From the NCBI RefSeq assembly GCF_000024925.1, contig NC_013521.1:4154001-4218000 (forward strand): a stretch of DNA of 64,000 bases. The letters run 5' to 3'. The notes below the pieces were generated by a model, which had not been told where the DNA came from, did no database searches, and was given only the letters and a program-made list of their open reading frames with translations. Positions 33,239 through 41,640 of this stretch are shown in pieces. The position numbers and the translations under genes were made by a program. Every line of letters starts with the position of its first letter. Within the stretch, counting starts at the first letter, position 1. The stretch is from Sanguibacter keddieii DSM 10542. GTDB taxonomy: Bacteria; Actinomycetota; Actinomycetes; Actinomycetales; Cellulomonadaceae.

Positions 33239-34903
33239 ATGGCTGACAACCCGTCGCTGCACCGTCACGACACGACCGACCCCATCACCCCGAGCACGAC
33301 GACGAGTGCGCGCTCGAGCAAGAGCGAGCCCACCACGCCGTCGAGCACCACCCCGCCGACGGGGAGCGCCACCACGCCTCCGCCGCGCGCCGGCCGTCGG
33401 GCCTGGCTCGGGCTCGCCGCGCTCATGCTCCCGGTCCTGCTGGTGAGCATCGACAACACCGTCCTGTCCTTCGCCATCCCGCAGCTGAGCCAGGCGCTCT
33501 CGCCGACCGCGAGCCAGCTCTTGTGGATCGTCGACATCTACCCGCTCATGCTCGCCGGCCTGCTGGTCACCATGGGCACCCTCGGCGACCGCGTCGGCCG
33601 TCGTCGGCTGCTGCTCATCGGCGCGACCGGCTTCGGTGCCGTGAGCGTCTACGCCGCCTTCGCCGGTGACGCCTCGCACCTCATCGCCGCGCGCGCCCTG
33701 CTCGGGCTCTTCGGCGCCACCCTGATGCCGTCGACCCTCGCGCTGCTGCGCAACCTCTTCCTCGACGACAACCAGCGGCGCCTCGCGATCGCCATCTGGG
33801 CCTCGGCGTTCTCCGCGGGCTCTGCCCTCGGGCCGATCGTCGGCGGCTGGCTGCTCGAGCACTTCTGGTGGGGCTCGATCTTCCTCATCAACGTCCCCGT
33901 GCTCGTCGTCCTGCTGGTCGTCGCACCGTTCCTGCTGCCCGAGTCCCGCAACCCTGGCTCGGTGCGCCTCGACCCGGTGAGCGTCGTGCTCTCCGTCGTG
34001 TCGATGCTGCCCTTCGTCTTCGGCATCAAGAAGCTCGCGTCCTCCGGCATCAGCACCCTCGGCGTCGCGTCGCTGCTGCTCGGCGTGGTCCTGGGCGTCG
34101 TGTTCGTCCGTCGCCAGGTGCGCTCACGCACCCCGCTGCTCGAGGTCGGCCTGTTCAAGAACCGCGTGTTCTCGGCGTCGGTCCTCGCCAACTTCATGGC
34201 GATCTTCTCGATCTCCGGCCTCATCTTCTTCGTGTCGCAGTACCTGCAGCTGGTGCTCGACCTCTCGCCGATGGAGGCAGGGCTCTACCTGCTCCCCGGT
34301 GCCGCCGCGACCGTCGTCATGGGCCTGGCAGCCGTCGTGCTCGCCCGCGTCGCGCCGATCTGGCTGCTCATCCCCACCGGTCTGCTGCTGGCGACCGCCG
34401 GGTACCTGCTCGGGACCACCCTCACCGGGTCGTCCTCCGTCGGCGTCATCGTCGTGATCTTCGTCCTCGTGGGCGGAGGCGCCGGGCTCGCCGAGACGCT
34501 CACCAACGACGCGATCCTCGCGTCCGTCCCACCCGAGCGAGCGGGAGCCGCGTCGGGCATCTCCGAGACCGCGTACGAGCTCGGGGCGTCGCTCGGCGTC
34601 GCCATCCTCGGCAGCGTCCTGGCCGCGGTCTACCGCACCCGGCTCGAGCTCCCCGCAGGGCTCGACCCCGCCGTGGCCGACCAGGCGCAGCAGACCCTCG
34701 GCGGCGCCGTGAGCGCCGCCGACGGTCTGCCCGCCGGTCAGGCCGACGCGCTGCTCGAGGCCGCGCGGTCGGCCTTCGCCCACGGTGTCGACCTGACGTC
34801 CGCGATCGGCGCCGTCCTCGCGTTCCTCACCGCCGTGAGCATCGGCATCGCGCTGCGCTCGGCCCAGCGGGCGACGCGTCGCGCGGGGCTCGTCGAGGTC
34901 TGA
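33239..34903 (+). CDS. MFS transporter, 14-TM drug:proton antiporter (DHA2/QacA type)
   Basis: 554 residues with a ~48-residue Ser/Thr/Pro-rich cytosolic start, then 14 predicted helices. Motifs: SIDNTVLSFAIPQLSQ (motif D1), LGDRVGRRRLLLIGA (motif A) and WASAFSAGSALGPIVGGWLLEHFWW (motif C), which mark drug-export MFS proteins. GAGGAGG precedes ATG 33239. Induction through the divergent TetR gene is expected. The substrate, likely cationic or quaternary-ammonium compounds, is inferred from the family. Confidence 0.93.
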   Translation: MADNPSLHRHDTTDPITPSTTTSARSSKSEPTTPSSTTPPTGSATTPPPRAGRRAWLGLAALMLPVLLVSIDNTVLSFAIPQLSQALSPTASQLLWIVDIYPLMLAGLLVTMGTLGDRVGRRRLLLIGATGFGAVSVYAAFAGDASHLIAARALLGLFGATLMPSTLALLRNLFLDDNQRRLAIAIWASAFSAGSALGPIVGGWLLEHFWWGSIFLINVPVLVVLLVVAPFLLPESRNPGSVRLDPVSVVLSVVSMLPFVFGIKKLASSGISTLGVASLLLGVVLGVVFVRRQVRSRTPLLEVGLFKNRVFSASVLANFMAIFSISGLIFFVSQYLQLVLDLSPMEAGLYLLPGAAATVVMGLAAVVLARVAPIWLLIPTGLLLATAGYLLGTTLTGSSSVGVIVVIFVLVGGGAGLAETLTNDAILASVPPERAGAASGISETAYELGASLGVAILGSVLAAVYRTRLELPAGLDPAVADQAQQTLGGAVSAADGLPAGQADALLEAARSAFAHGVDLTSAIGAVLAFLTAVSIGIALRSAQRATRRAGLVEV

Positions 34904-34962
34904 GGGATAGAGGCTGAGGGGGCGAGGTCTGGAGGCGGGCGCTGAGCGAGCGCTGAGCCTGA

Positions 34963-35002
34963 CGGTCCCCTTCTTCTCCGCAAGTTCGGAGAAGACGGAC
35001 CG
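34963..35002 (+). terminator. Hairpin after the MFS gene
   Basis: Inner stem TCTTCTCCG (34972-34980) with CGGAGAAGA (34987-34995), 6-nt loop. Outer stem CGGTCC (34963-34968) with GGACCG (34997-35002). No T-run. Confidence 0.65.
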
Positions 35003-35015
35003 CCCGAGACGCTCC

Positions 35016-35062
35016 TACCGTGAGAGCACACCGTCGGCCCGGGTGTCACACCCGGGCCGACG
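35016..35062 (+). promoter_or_regulatory. -10 box followed by a 31-bp perfect palindrome in the VOC-gene leader
   Basis: TACCGT (35016-35021) predicts a start near 35028-35029. The palindrome 35032-35062 has 15-bp arms, CGTCGGCCCGGGTGT and its complement, around one base. The mRNA would begin almost directly with this hairpin. ATG 35106 follows with GAGGAG at 35092-35097. Confidence 0.6.
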
Positions 35063-35105
35063 CCGGTGGCGGACGTCACCGGGAGGCCTCAGCGAGGAGC
35101 ACACC

Positions 35106-35912
35106 ATGCCTGCACGGGAGCCCGCGCCGCTCGGCGCACCGATCTGGATCGACCTCGCCAGCGGCGACACCGCTCGCGCCGCCGACTTCTACAGCGCACT
35201 CTTCGGCTGGACGGCGTCCGAGGGACGCCCTGAGTACGGCGGGTACGTGACCTTCTCCAAGGACGGCTCGATGATCGCCGGGATGATGCCCAACCATCCC
35301 GGGTCGGGCTTCCCAGACGCCTGGGGCACCTTCTTCGCGGTGGCCGACAGCGGCGCGACGGTGGCCTCCGTCGAGCAGAACGGCGGCCGGGTGCTCGTCG
35401 AGCCCATGACGGTCGACGTGCAGGGGACGATGGCGGTCTTCGTCGACAGCACCGGCACCACGTTCCAGACGTGGCAACCCGACCAGAACACCGGCTTCGA
35501 GCTCAGCCGGGAGCACGGCACCCCCGCCTGGCACGAGCTCGTGACCCACGACTACACGGCAGCGATCGACTTCTACCGCACCGTCCTCGGCTGGGAGACC
35601 CGCGTCGAGTCGGACACCGAGGACTACCGCTACACCGTCCACGTCGCCGACGGCGTCGACCGGTCCGGCATCGAGGACGGCTCGCGGGGCGGGGCCGCTG
35701 CCGCTGCCGCTGGTGATGGTGCCACCGCACCGGCGTCCTGGGTCGTCTACTTCTGGGCTGACGACGTCGACGCGGCCGTGGCGGTCGCGGTCGAGCACGG
35801 TGGGTCGGTCGTCGACCCGCCGACGGACTCCCCGTACGGGCGGACGGCCACGGTGGCCGACCCGACCGGGGCGCGCTTCTCGCTGCTGCAGACCATGCCG
35901 GCCGAGGGCTGA
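35106..35912 (+). CDS. VOC family protein with two glyoxalase-like domains
   Basis: 268 residues. Two beta-alpha-beta-beta-beta modules: residues ~8-125 (IWIDLASGDTARAADFYSALFGWT ... GTTFQTWQP) and ~140-265 (PAWHELVTHDYTAAIDFYRTVLGWETR ... GARFSLLQ). FYSALFGW and FYRTVLGW mark the VOC repeat. Members bind small molecules, sometimes with a metal, and include glyoxalase-type enzymes and bleomycin-binding proteins; no specific role can be given. A Gly/Ala-rich insertion (RGGAAAAAAGDG) lies in the second module. The longer open frame from 35043 starts inside the leader hairpin and is less likely. Confidence 0.88.
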   Translation: MPAREPAPLGAPIWIDLASGDTARAADFYSALFGWTASEGRPEYGGYVTFSKDGSMIAGMMPNHPGSGFPDAWGTFFAVADSGATVASVEQNGGRVLVEPMTVDVQGTMAVFVDSTGTTFQTWQPDQNTGFELSREHGTPAWHELVTHDYTAAIDFYRTVLGWETRVESDTEDYRYTVHVADGVDRSGIEDGSRGGAAAAAAGDGATAPASWVVYFWADDVDAAVAVAVEHGGSVVDPPTDSPYGRTATVADPTGARFSLLQTMPAEG

Positions 35913-36013
35913 CGGGCACCGGCGGCGCTGCTGGCCGGGAGCACCTCGACCACCGGCCGAGGCTGGCGGGTACCGGCAGCACCGCCACCCGAGAGCACCT
36001 CGACCTCAGGACC

Positions 36014-36838
36014 TCAGTCGCGGTCGGCCGGGTCCAGCTCGGTCCAGACCACCACGTAACCCTCGTCGAGCTCGACCTCGAGCTCGTCGCCGTTCTCGAG
36101 CAGCACGTCCACCTCGAAGGCGTGGTCGCGGTCGTCGCTGCGGTCGACGTCGGTCACGGTGCCGCCACCGGCCTCCGCGAGCGCGGCGTCGGTCACGGCT
36201 GCGATCTCGGCGTCGGTGAGCGGCACGTCGTCAGCGTCGCGACGGTCGTCGGCACCACGGTCGCCGTCGCCCGGGCGGTCGCCCTCGGCAGGCGCCCCGC
36301 CCTGGGCCGCGGCGCCGAGGTCCTGGCTGCCCTGGCCCCGGTCGTCGTCGCGGTCGTCGCGGTCGCGGTCACCGCTCCCGTCGCGGTACTCGCCGCCGTC
36401 GCGGTAGTCGTCGCCGCGACGCTCGTCGGAGGTGCTCCAGGACCGGTCGTCGTCGTCACGCTCGTCGAGCGCGTACGCCGCCCCGGCGCCACCGACAGCC
36501 AGCAGACCGACCACAGCGGCAGTGATCCACACGGGCTTGCGACGCCACACGGGTTGCTTCTGCGCGGGTGCGGCTGTGGCGAAGGCGGCCGGTGCCGCGG
36601 CGTAGGTCGCCGAGGACGGCGGGACGGCCGGGGGCGCCGCACTCGGGGCCGCCTGCGCGCCAGCCGGTCGATCCGTGCCGTGGGCTGCCGCCCGGTCGTC
36701 GCGGGCCGGGTTCGCCTCGCGGGCCGGGTTCGCCTCGCGGGCCGGGTTCGCCTCGCGGGCCAGGTTCGCCTCGCGAGGGTTCTCGTCGCGGGGGTGCTCG
36801 TCGCGGTCAGGGTTCTCGGGGATGCGGTTCGTGTCCAT
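36014..36838 (-). CDS. Membrane-anchored PepSY-domain protein under two-component control
   Basis: 274 residues. The N-terminus is Arg/Asp/Asn-rich with four six-residue REANPA-type repeats. An Ala/Pro region follows, then RRKPVW and one TM helix (~105-125). A very acidic Asp/Arg/Gly stretch (~128-200) leads to a C-terminal PepSY-like domain (PLTDAEIAAVTDAALAEAG ... HAFEVDVLLENGDELEVELDEGYVVV). PepSY domains often inhibit proteases or sense the envelope; here it should face outside. The 69-bp space from the kinase stop holds four CTGAAG boxes like those before the response regulator, so it is a likely target or feedback partner. Confidence 0.82.
   Translation of the reverse strand: MDTNRIPENPDRDEHPRDENPREANLAREANPAREANPAREANPARDDRAAAHGTDRPAGAQAAPSAAPPAVPPSSATYAAAPAAFATAAPAQKQPVWRRKPVWITAAVVGLLAVGGAGAAYALDERDDDDRSWSTSDERRGDDYRDGGEYRDGSGDRDRDDRDDDRGQGSQDLGAAAQGGAPAEGDRPGDGDRGADDRRDADDVPLTDAEIAAVTDAALAEAGGGTVTDVDRSDDRDHAFEVDVLLENGDELEVELDEGYVVVWTELDPADRD
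36701..36772 (-). repeat. Four 18-bp tandem repeats in the PepSY-protein gene
   Basis: Units start at 36701, 36719, 36737 and 36755 (GCGGGCCGGGTTCGCCTC; the last differs by one base). They encode Arg-Glu-Ala-Asn-Pro/Leu-Ala. Copy changes keep the frame. Confidence 0.9.
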
Positions 36839-36861
36839 GCCTGCAGTCTGCGACCGCGGTG

Positions 36862-36898
36862 CTGAAGGCCTCCTGAAGCATCCTGAAGCGCTCTTCAG
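36862..36898 (-). promoter_or_regulatory. CTGAAG repeat cluster before the PepSY gene (response-regulator box)
   Basis: CTGAAG at 36862, 36873 and 36883, and its complement CTTCAG at 36893, give spacings of 11, 10 and 10 bp, about one helical turn. That is the layout bound by OmpR/PhoB-type regulators. A CAGACT -10-like box lies between the cluster and ATG 36838. Confidence 0.65.
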
Positions 36899-36907
36899 GG
36901 ACGCGTC

Positions 36908-38272
36908 TCAGGCATCCCCGACGGCGGGCAGCGTGACCGTGAAGCGGGCACCGCCACCCGTCCCGTCGCCCACCTCGACCGCGCCGCCGTGCAGACGCAC
37001 CGCGTCGGCGACGATCGCCAGGCCGAGGCCCGAGCCGCCGTCGTCGCGCGCCCGTGCCTCGTCGAGGCGCACGAACCGCTCGAACACGCGCCCGCGCTCT
37101 GCCACGGGCACCCCCGCGCCGTCGTCCTCGACGACCACGCGCACCACCCCGCCCTGCTCCCACGACGCGAGGGTCACGGTGGACCGGGCGTGCCGCACGG
37201 CGTTGTCGACGAGGTTGCGCACCACCCGCCCGAGCAGCGCCTCGTCGCCGCGCGCGCGGGCCGCGCCGATCTTCGAGGCGTCGACCGCGACGGTCCCGGC
37301 ACCGCGGAGCCGGGACGCCTCGGCGAGCAGCAGGTCGTCGAGGTCGACCGGGCGCCCGCTGCCCTGCCGCGAGCGCTCGTCCAGCCGGGCGAGCAGCAGC
37401 AGCGACTCGACGAGGTCCTGGACGCGCGCCCCCTCCGCGAGGACGGTCCCGGCGAGCTCGGTCACCGCGACCCTGTCGGGGTGCGCAGCGGCGACCTCGG
37501 CGTACTGACGCATGGCGGCGAGCGGCGAACGGAGCTCGTGCGAGGCGTCGGAGACGAAACGACGCTGCGCCGCCTGAGCACGGTCGAGGCGCCCGAGCAT
37601 CTCGTTCATGGTCTCGGCGAGGCGCGTCACCTCGTCGCCGGACGGCGGGACCTGCACGCGACGGTCGAGCTCGTGGGCCTCGAGACCGGCCACCTCGCTG
37701 CGGATCCGCTCGACGGGCGCCAGCGCCCGTCCGACCACCACCCAGGCGGTGAGCCCGACGAGGAGCACGAGCACCACGACCGCCACTACGAGCAGCGTCA
37801 CGACGGTGCTGACCGCGTCCTCGGAGTCCTCCAGGGAGCGCCCGGCGAGCACACGGACGTCCTGCCCTGCGACCTCGACGTCCTCGCCGACGAACACCAC
37901 CGGCTCGTCGTCGACGGTGGCCGTGAAAGAGTCCCCGCGCGGCAGGGGCGAGGGGAGCACGATGTCCTCGTCGCTGACGTCCAGCACGGAGCCGTCGGCG
38001 GAGACGAGCACCAGCAGGTGGTCGTCGGACGCCGGGATCCGCGCCTCGCCGGAGGCCTCCACCTGCGCGGCGACGAGCTCGGCGTCGGCCGCCGCCCCCT
38101 GCTCGACGCTGCCCCGCAGAGACGCCGAGAGCAGCGCGACGAACACGAAGGACCCGAGCACCAGGAACACGCCGACCACGAGGGCCGCGCCGAGCGCGGC
38201 GCGAGACCGGACGGTGCGCCACGGGCGACGGCGGGCTGGGACTGGTGCTGGGGCCGGGGCTGCGTCAGCCAC
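36908..38272 (-). CDS. Two-component sensor histidine kinase
   Basis: 454 residues. TM1 (~25-50), an extracytoplasmic sensor domain (~52-155), TM2 (~157-180) and HAMP follow in order. HisKA has the phosphorylated His245 in FVSDASHELRSPLAAMRQYAEV. HATPase has N box LVRNLVDNAVRHA, G1 VEDDGAGVP and G2 GSGLGLAIVADAV. The GTG at 38272 overlaps the regulator stop by 8 bp, so expression is coupled. The sensor domain is acidic and its stimulus is unknown; the PepSY target suggests an envelope signal. Confidence 0.95.
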   Translation of the reverse strand: MADAAPAPAPVPARRRPWRTVRSRAALGAALVVGVFLVLGSFVFVALLSASLRGSVEQGAAADAELVAAQVEASGEARIPASDDHLLVLVSADGSVLDVSDEDIVLPSPLPRGDSFTATVDDEPVVFVGEDVEVAGQDVRVLAGRSLEDSEDAVSTVVTLLVVAVVVLVLLVGLTAWVVVGRALAPVERIRSEVAGLEAHELDRRVQVPPSGDEVTRLAETMNEMLGRLDRAQAAQRRFVSDASHELRSPLAAMRQYAEVAAAHPDRVAVTELAGTVLAEGARVQDLVESLLLLARLDERSRQGSGRPVDLDDLLLAEASRLRGAGTVAVDASKIGAARARGDEALLGRVVRNLVDNAVRHARSTVTLASWEQGGVVRVVVEDDGAGVPVAERGRVFERFVRLDEARARDDGGSGLGLAIVADAVRLHGGAVEVGDGTGGGARFTVTLPAVGDA

Positions 38273-38942
38273 GCCCGACCGCCAGCCGGTACCCGGCGCC
38301 GCGCAGCGTCTCGATCGACGCGCGCCCGAAGGGCCGGTCGACCTTGTTGCGCAGGTGGCGCACGTACACCTCGACGATGTTCGGGTCACCCTCGAAGTCG
38401 CCGTCCCACACGTTGTCGAGCACCTGACGCTTGGACACCACGTCCCCGGCGTTGCGGATGAGGAACTCCAGCACGGCGAACTCGCGCGAGGTCAGCTCGA
38501 TCTCGACGTCACCGCGACGCACCCTCCGGGCTGCCGGGTCGAGCTGCAGGTCGCCCGCCTCGAGCACCACGGGCCGCTCGCGGGAGCCCCGGCGCACCAG
38601 GGAGCGCAGCCGCGCCACGAGGACCGCGTACGAGAAGGGCTTGCTGAGGAAGTCGTCGGCACCGGTGTCGAGAGCCTCGACCTGGTCCCACTCGCCGTCC
38701 TTGGCGGTCAGCATGAGGATCGGCGTCCAGTCCTCGGCCGCACGCAGCCGCTCGCACACCGTGTACCCGTTCATGCCCGGCATCATGATGTCGAGCACGA
38801 TCGCGTCGTACCGGTGCTCCTGGGCCATCCACAGTCCGTCGACCCCGTTCGCCGCCACGTCGACCGCGAAGCCCTCGGCCTCGAGACCGCGCCGCACACC
38901 GTCGACCAGCCGCACCTCGTCGTCCACCACCAGGATCCGCAT
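38265..38942 (-). CDS. OmpR/PhoB-family response regulator
   Basis: 225 residues. The receiver domain has the acidic pocket DDE (7-9), phospho-acceptor Asp51 (IVLDIMMPGMNG), Thr in LMLTAKD and Lys in LSKPFSY. The C-terminal winged helix has ELTSREFAVLEFLIRNAGDVVSKRQVLDNVW and RNKVDRPFG...LRGAGYRL. ATG 38942 has GGAGGTG about nine bases upstream. Two CTGAAG repeats 11 bp apart lie ahead of its own promoter, predicting autoregulation. Confidence 0.95.
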   Translation of the reverse strand: MRILVVDDEVRLVDGVRRGLEAEGFAVDVAANGVDGLWMAQEHRYDAIVLDIMMPGMNGYTVCERLRAAEDWTPILMLTAKDGEWDQVEALDTGADDFLSKPFSYAVLVARLRSLVRRGSRERPVVLEAGDLQLDPAARRVRRGDVEIELTSREFAVLEFLIRNAGDVVSKRQVLDNVWDGDFEGDPNIVEVYVRHLRNKVDRPFGRASIETLRGAGYRLAVGRG

Positions 38943-38981
38943 CCGCGTCACACCTCCGGTGGACAGTGTGCCCGGTCGGCG

Positions 38982-38998
38982 CTGAAGGCGGGCTGAAG
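38982..38998 (-). promoter_or_regulatory. CTGAAG direct repeat before the response-regulator gene
   Basis: CTGAAG at 38982-38987 and 38993-38998, period 11 bp. A CACTGT -10-like hexamer (38968-38963) lies 13 nt downstream on the minus strand, so the box would replace the -35 as in PhoB-type activation. It also faces the divergent oxidoreductase gene. Confidence 0.65.
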
Positions 38999-39104
38999 GG
39001 CTGGGCTGGGAGTCGGGCAGGGAGCTGGCTGGGTCGCCTCCGGCTGCGTGCACGGTCCCCAGGGGCGACGATGGGCAGAGCCCACCGACACGAGGAGCAC
39101 GCGC

Positions 39105-40586
39105 ATGAGCACCAGCACCGACCACTCGTCAGACTCGTCGAGCGCCGCCGAGACCACCTACGACGTGATCGTGGTGGGCGCGGGCGCCGTCGGCGAGAAC
39201 GCTGCCGACCGTGCCGGTCGCACCGGCCTGAGCGTCGCCGTGGTGGAGGCCGAGCTGGTCGGGGGCGAGTGCTCCTACTGGGCGTGCATGCCGTCCAAGG
39301 CGCTCCTGCGCCCCGGTGCGGTCCTCGAGGCCGCCCGGGCCGTGCCCGGCGCCGCCGAGATGATCACCGGGACCCTCGACCCCGCGAAGGTCCTCGCCCG
39401 CCGCGACTCCTTCACGTCCGGCTGGGACGACTCGAGCCAGGTGGACTGGCTCGACGGTGCGGGCATCGCGCTGGTCCGCGGGCGCGCGCGCCTCACCGGG
39501 CCCAAGACCCTCGACGTCACGGCCGACGACGGCACCGTGACCCACCTGACCGCTCGGCACGCGGTGGTCGTCGCGACCGGCAGCGTGCCCGTCGTCCCAC
39601 CGGTCCCCGGTCTCGCCGAGGCGAACCCCTGGGGCAGCCGCGAGGCGACGTCGGTCAAGGAGGTCCCGGCGTCGCTGGCGATCATGGGTGGTGGCGTCGT
39701 AGGCGTCGAGATGGCCACGGCCTTCGCCGACCTCGGCACGAAGGTCACCCTCGTGGTGCGGGGTGAGCGGCTCCTCGCGTCGAACGAGCCCTTCGCCGGC
39801 GAGGCCGTCGCCGACTCCCTCCGCGACCTGGGCGTCGACGTGCACCTGAGCACGGACGTCACCTCGGTCGAGGTGCACGACGACGGCACCCATTTGGTCA
39901 CCTCGTCAGGCGGCTCGACCCAGACGCTCGTCGCGGAGAGGCTGCTCGTCGCGACCGGGCGGAAGCCCGCGACCGACGACATCGGCCTCGACGTCGTCGG
40001 GCTCACGGCCGGCGACCCCCTGACCGTCGACGACGCGATGCTCGTCGAGGGCGTCGAGGGCGGCTGGCTGTTCGCCGTCGGAGACGTCACCGGGCGCGTG
40101 GCCACCACGCACCAGGGCAAGTACGACGCGCGCGTCGCCGGGGACGTCGTCGCCGCGCGGTTCGGCGGCTCCTCCGAGGGTGAGCTGGACGCGCCCGACT
40201 GGAGCCGGTTCCGCGCGACCGCCGACCACGCCGCAGTACCCCAGGTCGTGTTCTCCCGCCCCGAGGTCGCGAGCGTCGGCCTCACCGAGCAGGGAGCCAA
40301 GGACGCCGGGTACCAGGTCGACGTGTTCTCCTACGACCTCGGCTCCGTCGCCGGGGCAGCCGTCGCGGCCGACGGGTTCACCGGGAAGGCGCAGATCGTC
40401 GTGGACACCGACCGCGGCGTGATCGTCGGCGCGACCTTCGTCGGCCCGGAGGTCGCCGAGCTGCTGCACGCCGCGACCATCGCCGTCGTCGGCGAGGTGC
40501 CGCTCGACCGGCTCTGGCACGCCGTGCCGTCGTACCCGACGGTCTCCGAGGTGTGGCTGCGGCTGCTCGAGGCCGCCGGGCTCTGA
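39105..40586 (+). CDS. FAD/NAD(P)-dependent disulfide oxidoreductase (class I, lipoamide/mercuric reductase type)
   Basis: 493 residues. FAD site [18 protein letters not shown]. The redox disulfide region is [13 protein letters not shown]: both Cys are kept in CxxxxC, but the loop differs from the GGTCxNxGCxPSK of lipoamide dehydrogenase. The NAD(P) site is [15 protein letters not shown] and the second FAD site [11 protein letters not shown]. The C-terminal dimer domain has [12 protein letters not shown] (the H...P.....E active-site base). The true disulfide substrate is unknown; candidates are a low-molecular thiol or quinone. A GAGGAG site precedes ATG 39105. It is divergent from the response regulator. 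Confidence 0.9.
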   Translation: MSTSTDHSSDSSSAAETTYDVIVVGAGAVGENAADRAGRTGLSVAVVEAELVGGECSYWACMPSKALLRPGAVLEAARAVPGAAEMITGTLDPAKVLARRDSFTSGWDDSSQVDWLDGAGIALVRGRARLTGPKTLDVTADDGTVTHLTARHAVVVATGSVPVVPPVPGLAEANPWGSREATSVKEVPASLAIMGGGVVGVEMATAFADLGTKVTLVVRGERLLASNEPFAGEAVADSLRDLGVDVHLSTDVTSVEVHDDGTHLVTSSGGSTQTLVAERLLVATGRKPATDDIGLDVVGLTAGDPLTVDDAMLVEGVEGGWLFAVGDVTGRVATTHQGKYDARVAGDVVAARFGGSSEGELDAPDWSRFRATADHAAVPQVVFSRPEVASVGLTEQGAKDAGYQVDVFSYDLGSVAGAAVAADGFTGKAQIVVDTDRGVIVGATFVGPEVAELLHAATIAVVGEVPLDRLWHAVPSYPTVSEVWLRLLEAAGL

Positions 40587-40632
40587 CCGGAACCTCTCTG
40601 ACAGGAGACCCCGGCCACGCTCCCCCGGGCAC

Positions 40633-40675
40633 TACGGTGGTCAGCGGCCGTCCACCTGCGGCAGTCGGACGGCCG
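40633..40675 (+). promoter_or_regulatory. -10 box and 5' hairpin of the RNA methyltransferase gene
   Basis: TACGGT (40633-40638) predicts a start near 40645, exactly where a 9-bp perfect hairpin begins: CGGCCGTCC (40645-40653) with GGACGGCCG (40667-40675). The coding start is ~70 nt downstream. Confidence 0.5.
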
Positions 40676-40741
40676 TCGGGCGTCCGCCCGGCGGCCGCCC
40701 CGCAGCACGCCGTAGCCCAGAGCCCGTAGCCCGGAGGACCC

Positions 40742-41440
40742 GTGAAGTTCGAGCACGCACCGCAGGCCTCCTACGAGGACGTCGGCGGCGGCCAGGTGCT
40801 GCACTCGGCCCCGGGGTTCCCCGGGTTCCCGGCGCGGCTCGCGGTCGAGCTGTTCGAGCGCGCGCGGGTGCTCGTGGGCCGCGAGCGCGTCGGTCTCTGG
40901 GACCCGATGTGCGGTGCCGGCGGGATCCTCACGTCGGTCGCGCTGCTGCGTCCCGACGCGCTCACGCGGGTCCTCGCGAGTGACGTCGACGAGGGGGCGC
41001 TCGAGCTCGCCCGCAAGAACCTGCTGCTCACGACCGTCCCAGGCCTCGAGGCGCGGCGGGCCGAGCTCGTCGAGCGGGGTGCGGCCGCGGGGCGGGTCGC
41101 GTCAGCCGACCGGCTCCTGGCTCGGGTCGCCGGGCTCCCGGCGCCGCCCGCCTCCCTCGCCCGCGCAGACGTCACCGACCCGTCCTCCGTCGCCGGCCTC
41201 GACCTCGACGGCGTCGACGTCGTCATGGCCGACCTGCCCTACGGCACCCAGACCGACTGGGCCTCGACCTCGACGACGCCGACCGCGCAGGCTCTCGAGG
41301 TCCTCCGTGACGCCCTCCCGGACGGCGCCGTCGTCGTGCTGAGCACCACCGAGCGAGAGCACCTGCGCGGGCTGCCCGACGCGACCAGGTCCTTCAAGCA
41401 CGGCCACCGGTACGTCCGGCTGTACCGGACGGGTGCCTGA
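40742..41440 (+). CDS. SAM-dependent RNA methyltransferase, AviRa-like
   Basis: 232 residues. SAM motif I is LWDPMCGAGGILTS, motif II LASDVDEGALELARKNL, and motif IV DLPYG (in VVMADLPYGTQTDW). DPMCGAGG and DLPYG are features of enzymes that methylate exocyclic N2/N6 amino groups or rRNA guanines. Size and order resemble the avilamycin-resistance 23S rRNA guanine methyltransferase AviRa, but the likeness is partial and it could be a housekeeping enzyme. GTG 40742 has GGAGGA at 40732-40737. It is transcribed alone. Confidence 0.72.
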   Translation: MKFEHAPQASYEDVGGGQVLHSAPGFPGFPARLAVELFERARVLVGRERVGLWDPMCGAGGILTSVALLRPDALTRVLASDVDEGALELARKNLLLTTVPGLEARRAELVERGAAAGRVASADRLLARVAGLPAPPASLARADVTDPSSVAGLDLDGVDVVMADLPYGTQTDWASTSTTPTAQALEVLRDALPDGAVVVLSTTEREHLRGLPDATRSFKHGHRYVRLYRTGA

Positions 41441-41640
41441 GCCCCGGCGGACATGGACGCTCGAGCCCCGGGGCCCGTCGACGCGCCGGTGCGCGCCGTC
41501 TGTCGGGCGGTCGAGACAGGCCGTCGAGGTGGGCAGTCGAGCCCATCCGTTCACCCGTCCGACCAGGTGCCCAGGCGGTAGAGTCGGGAACCGAGACGTC
41601 TTCGTCGACGAGCCTGCGCGACATGAGAACCGGAGTCCTG

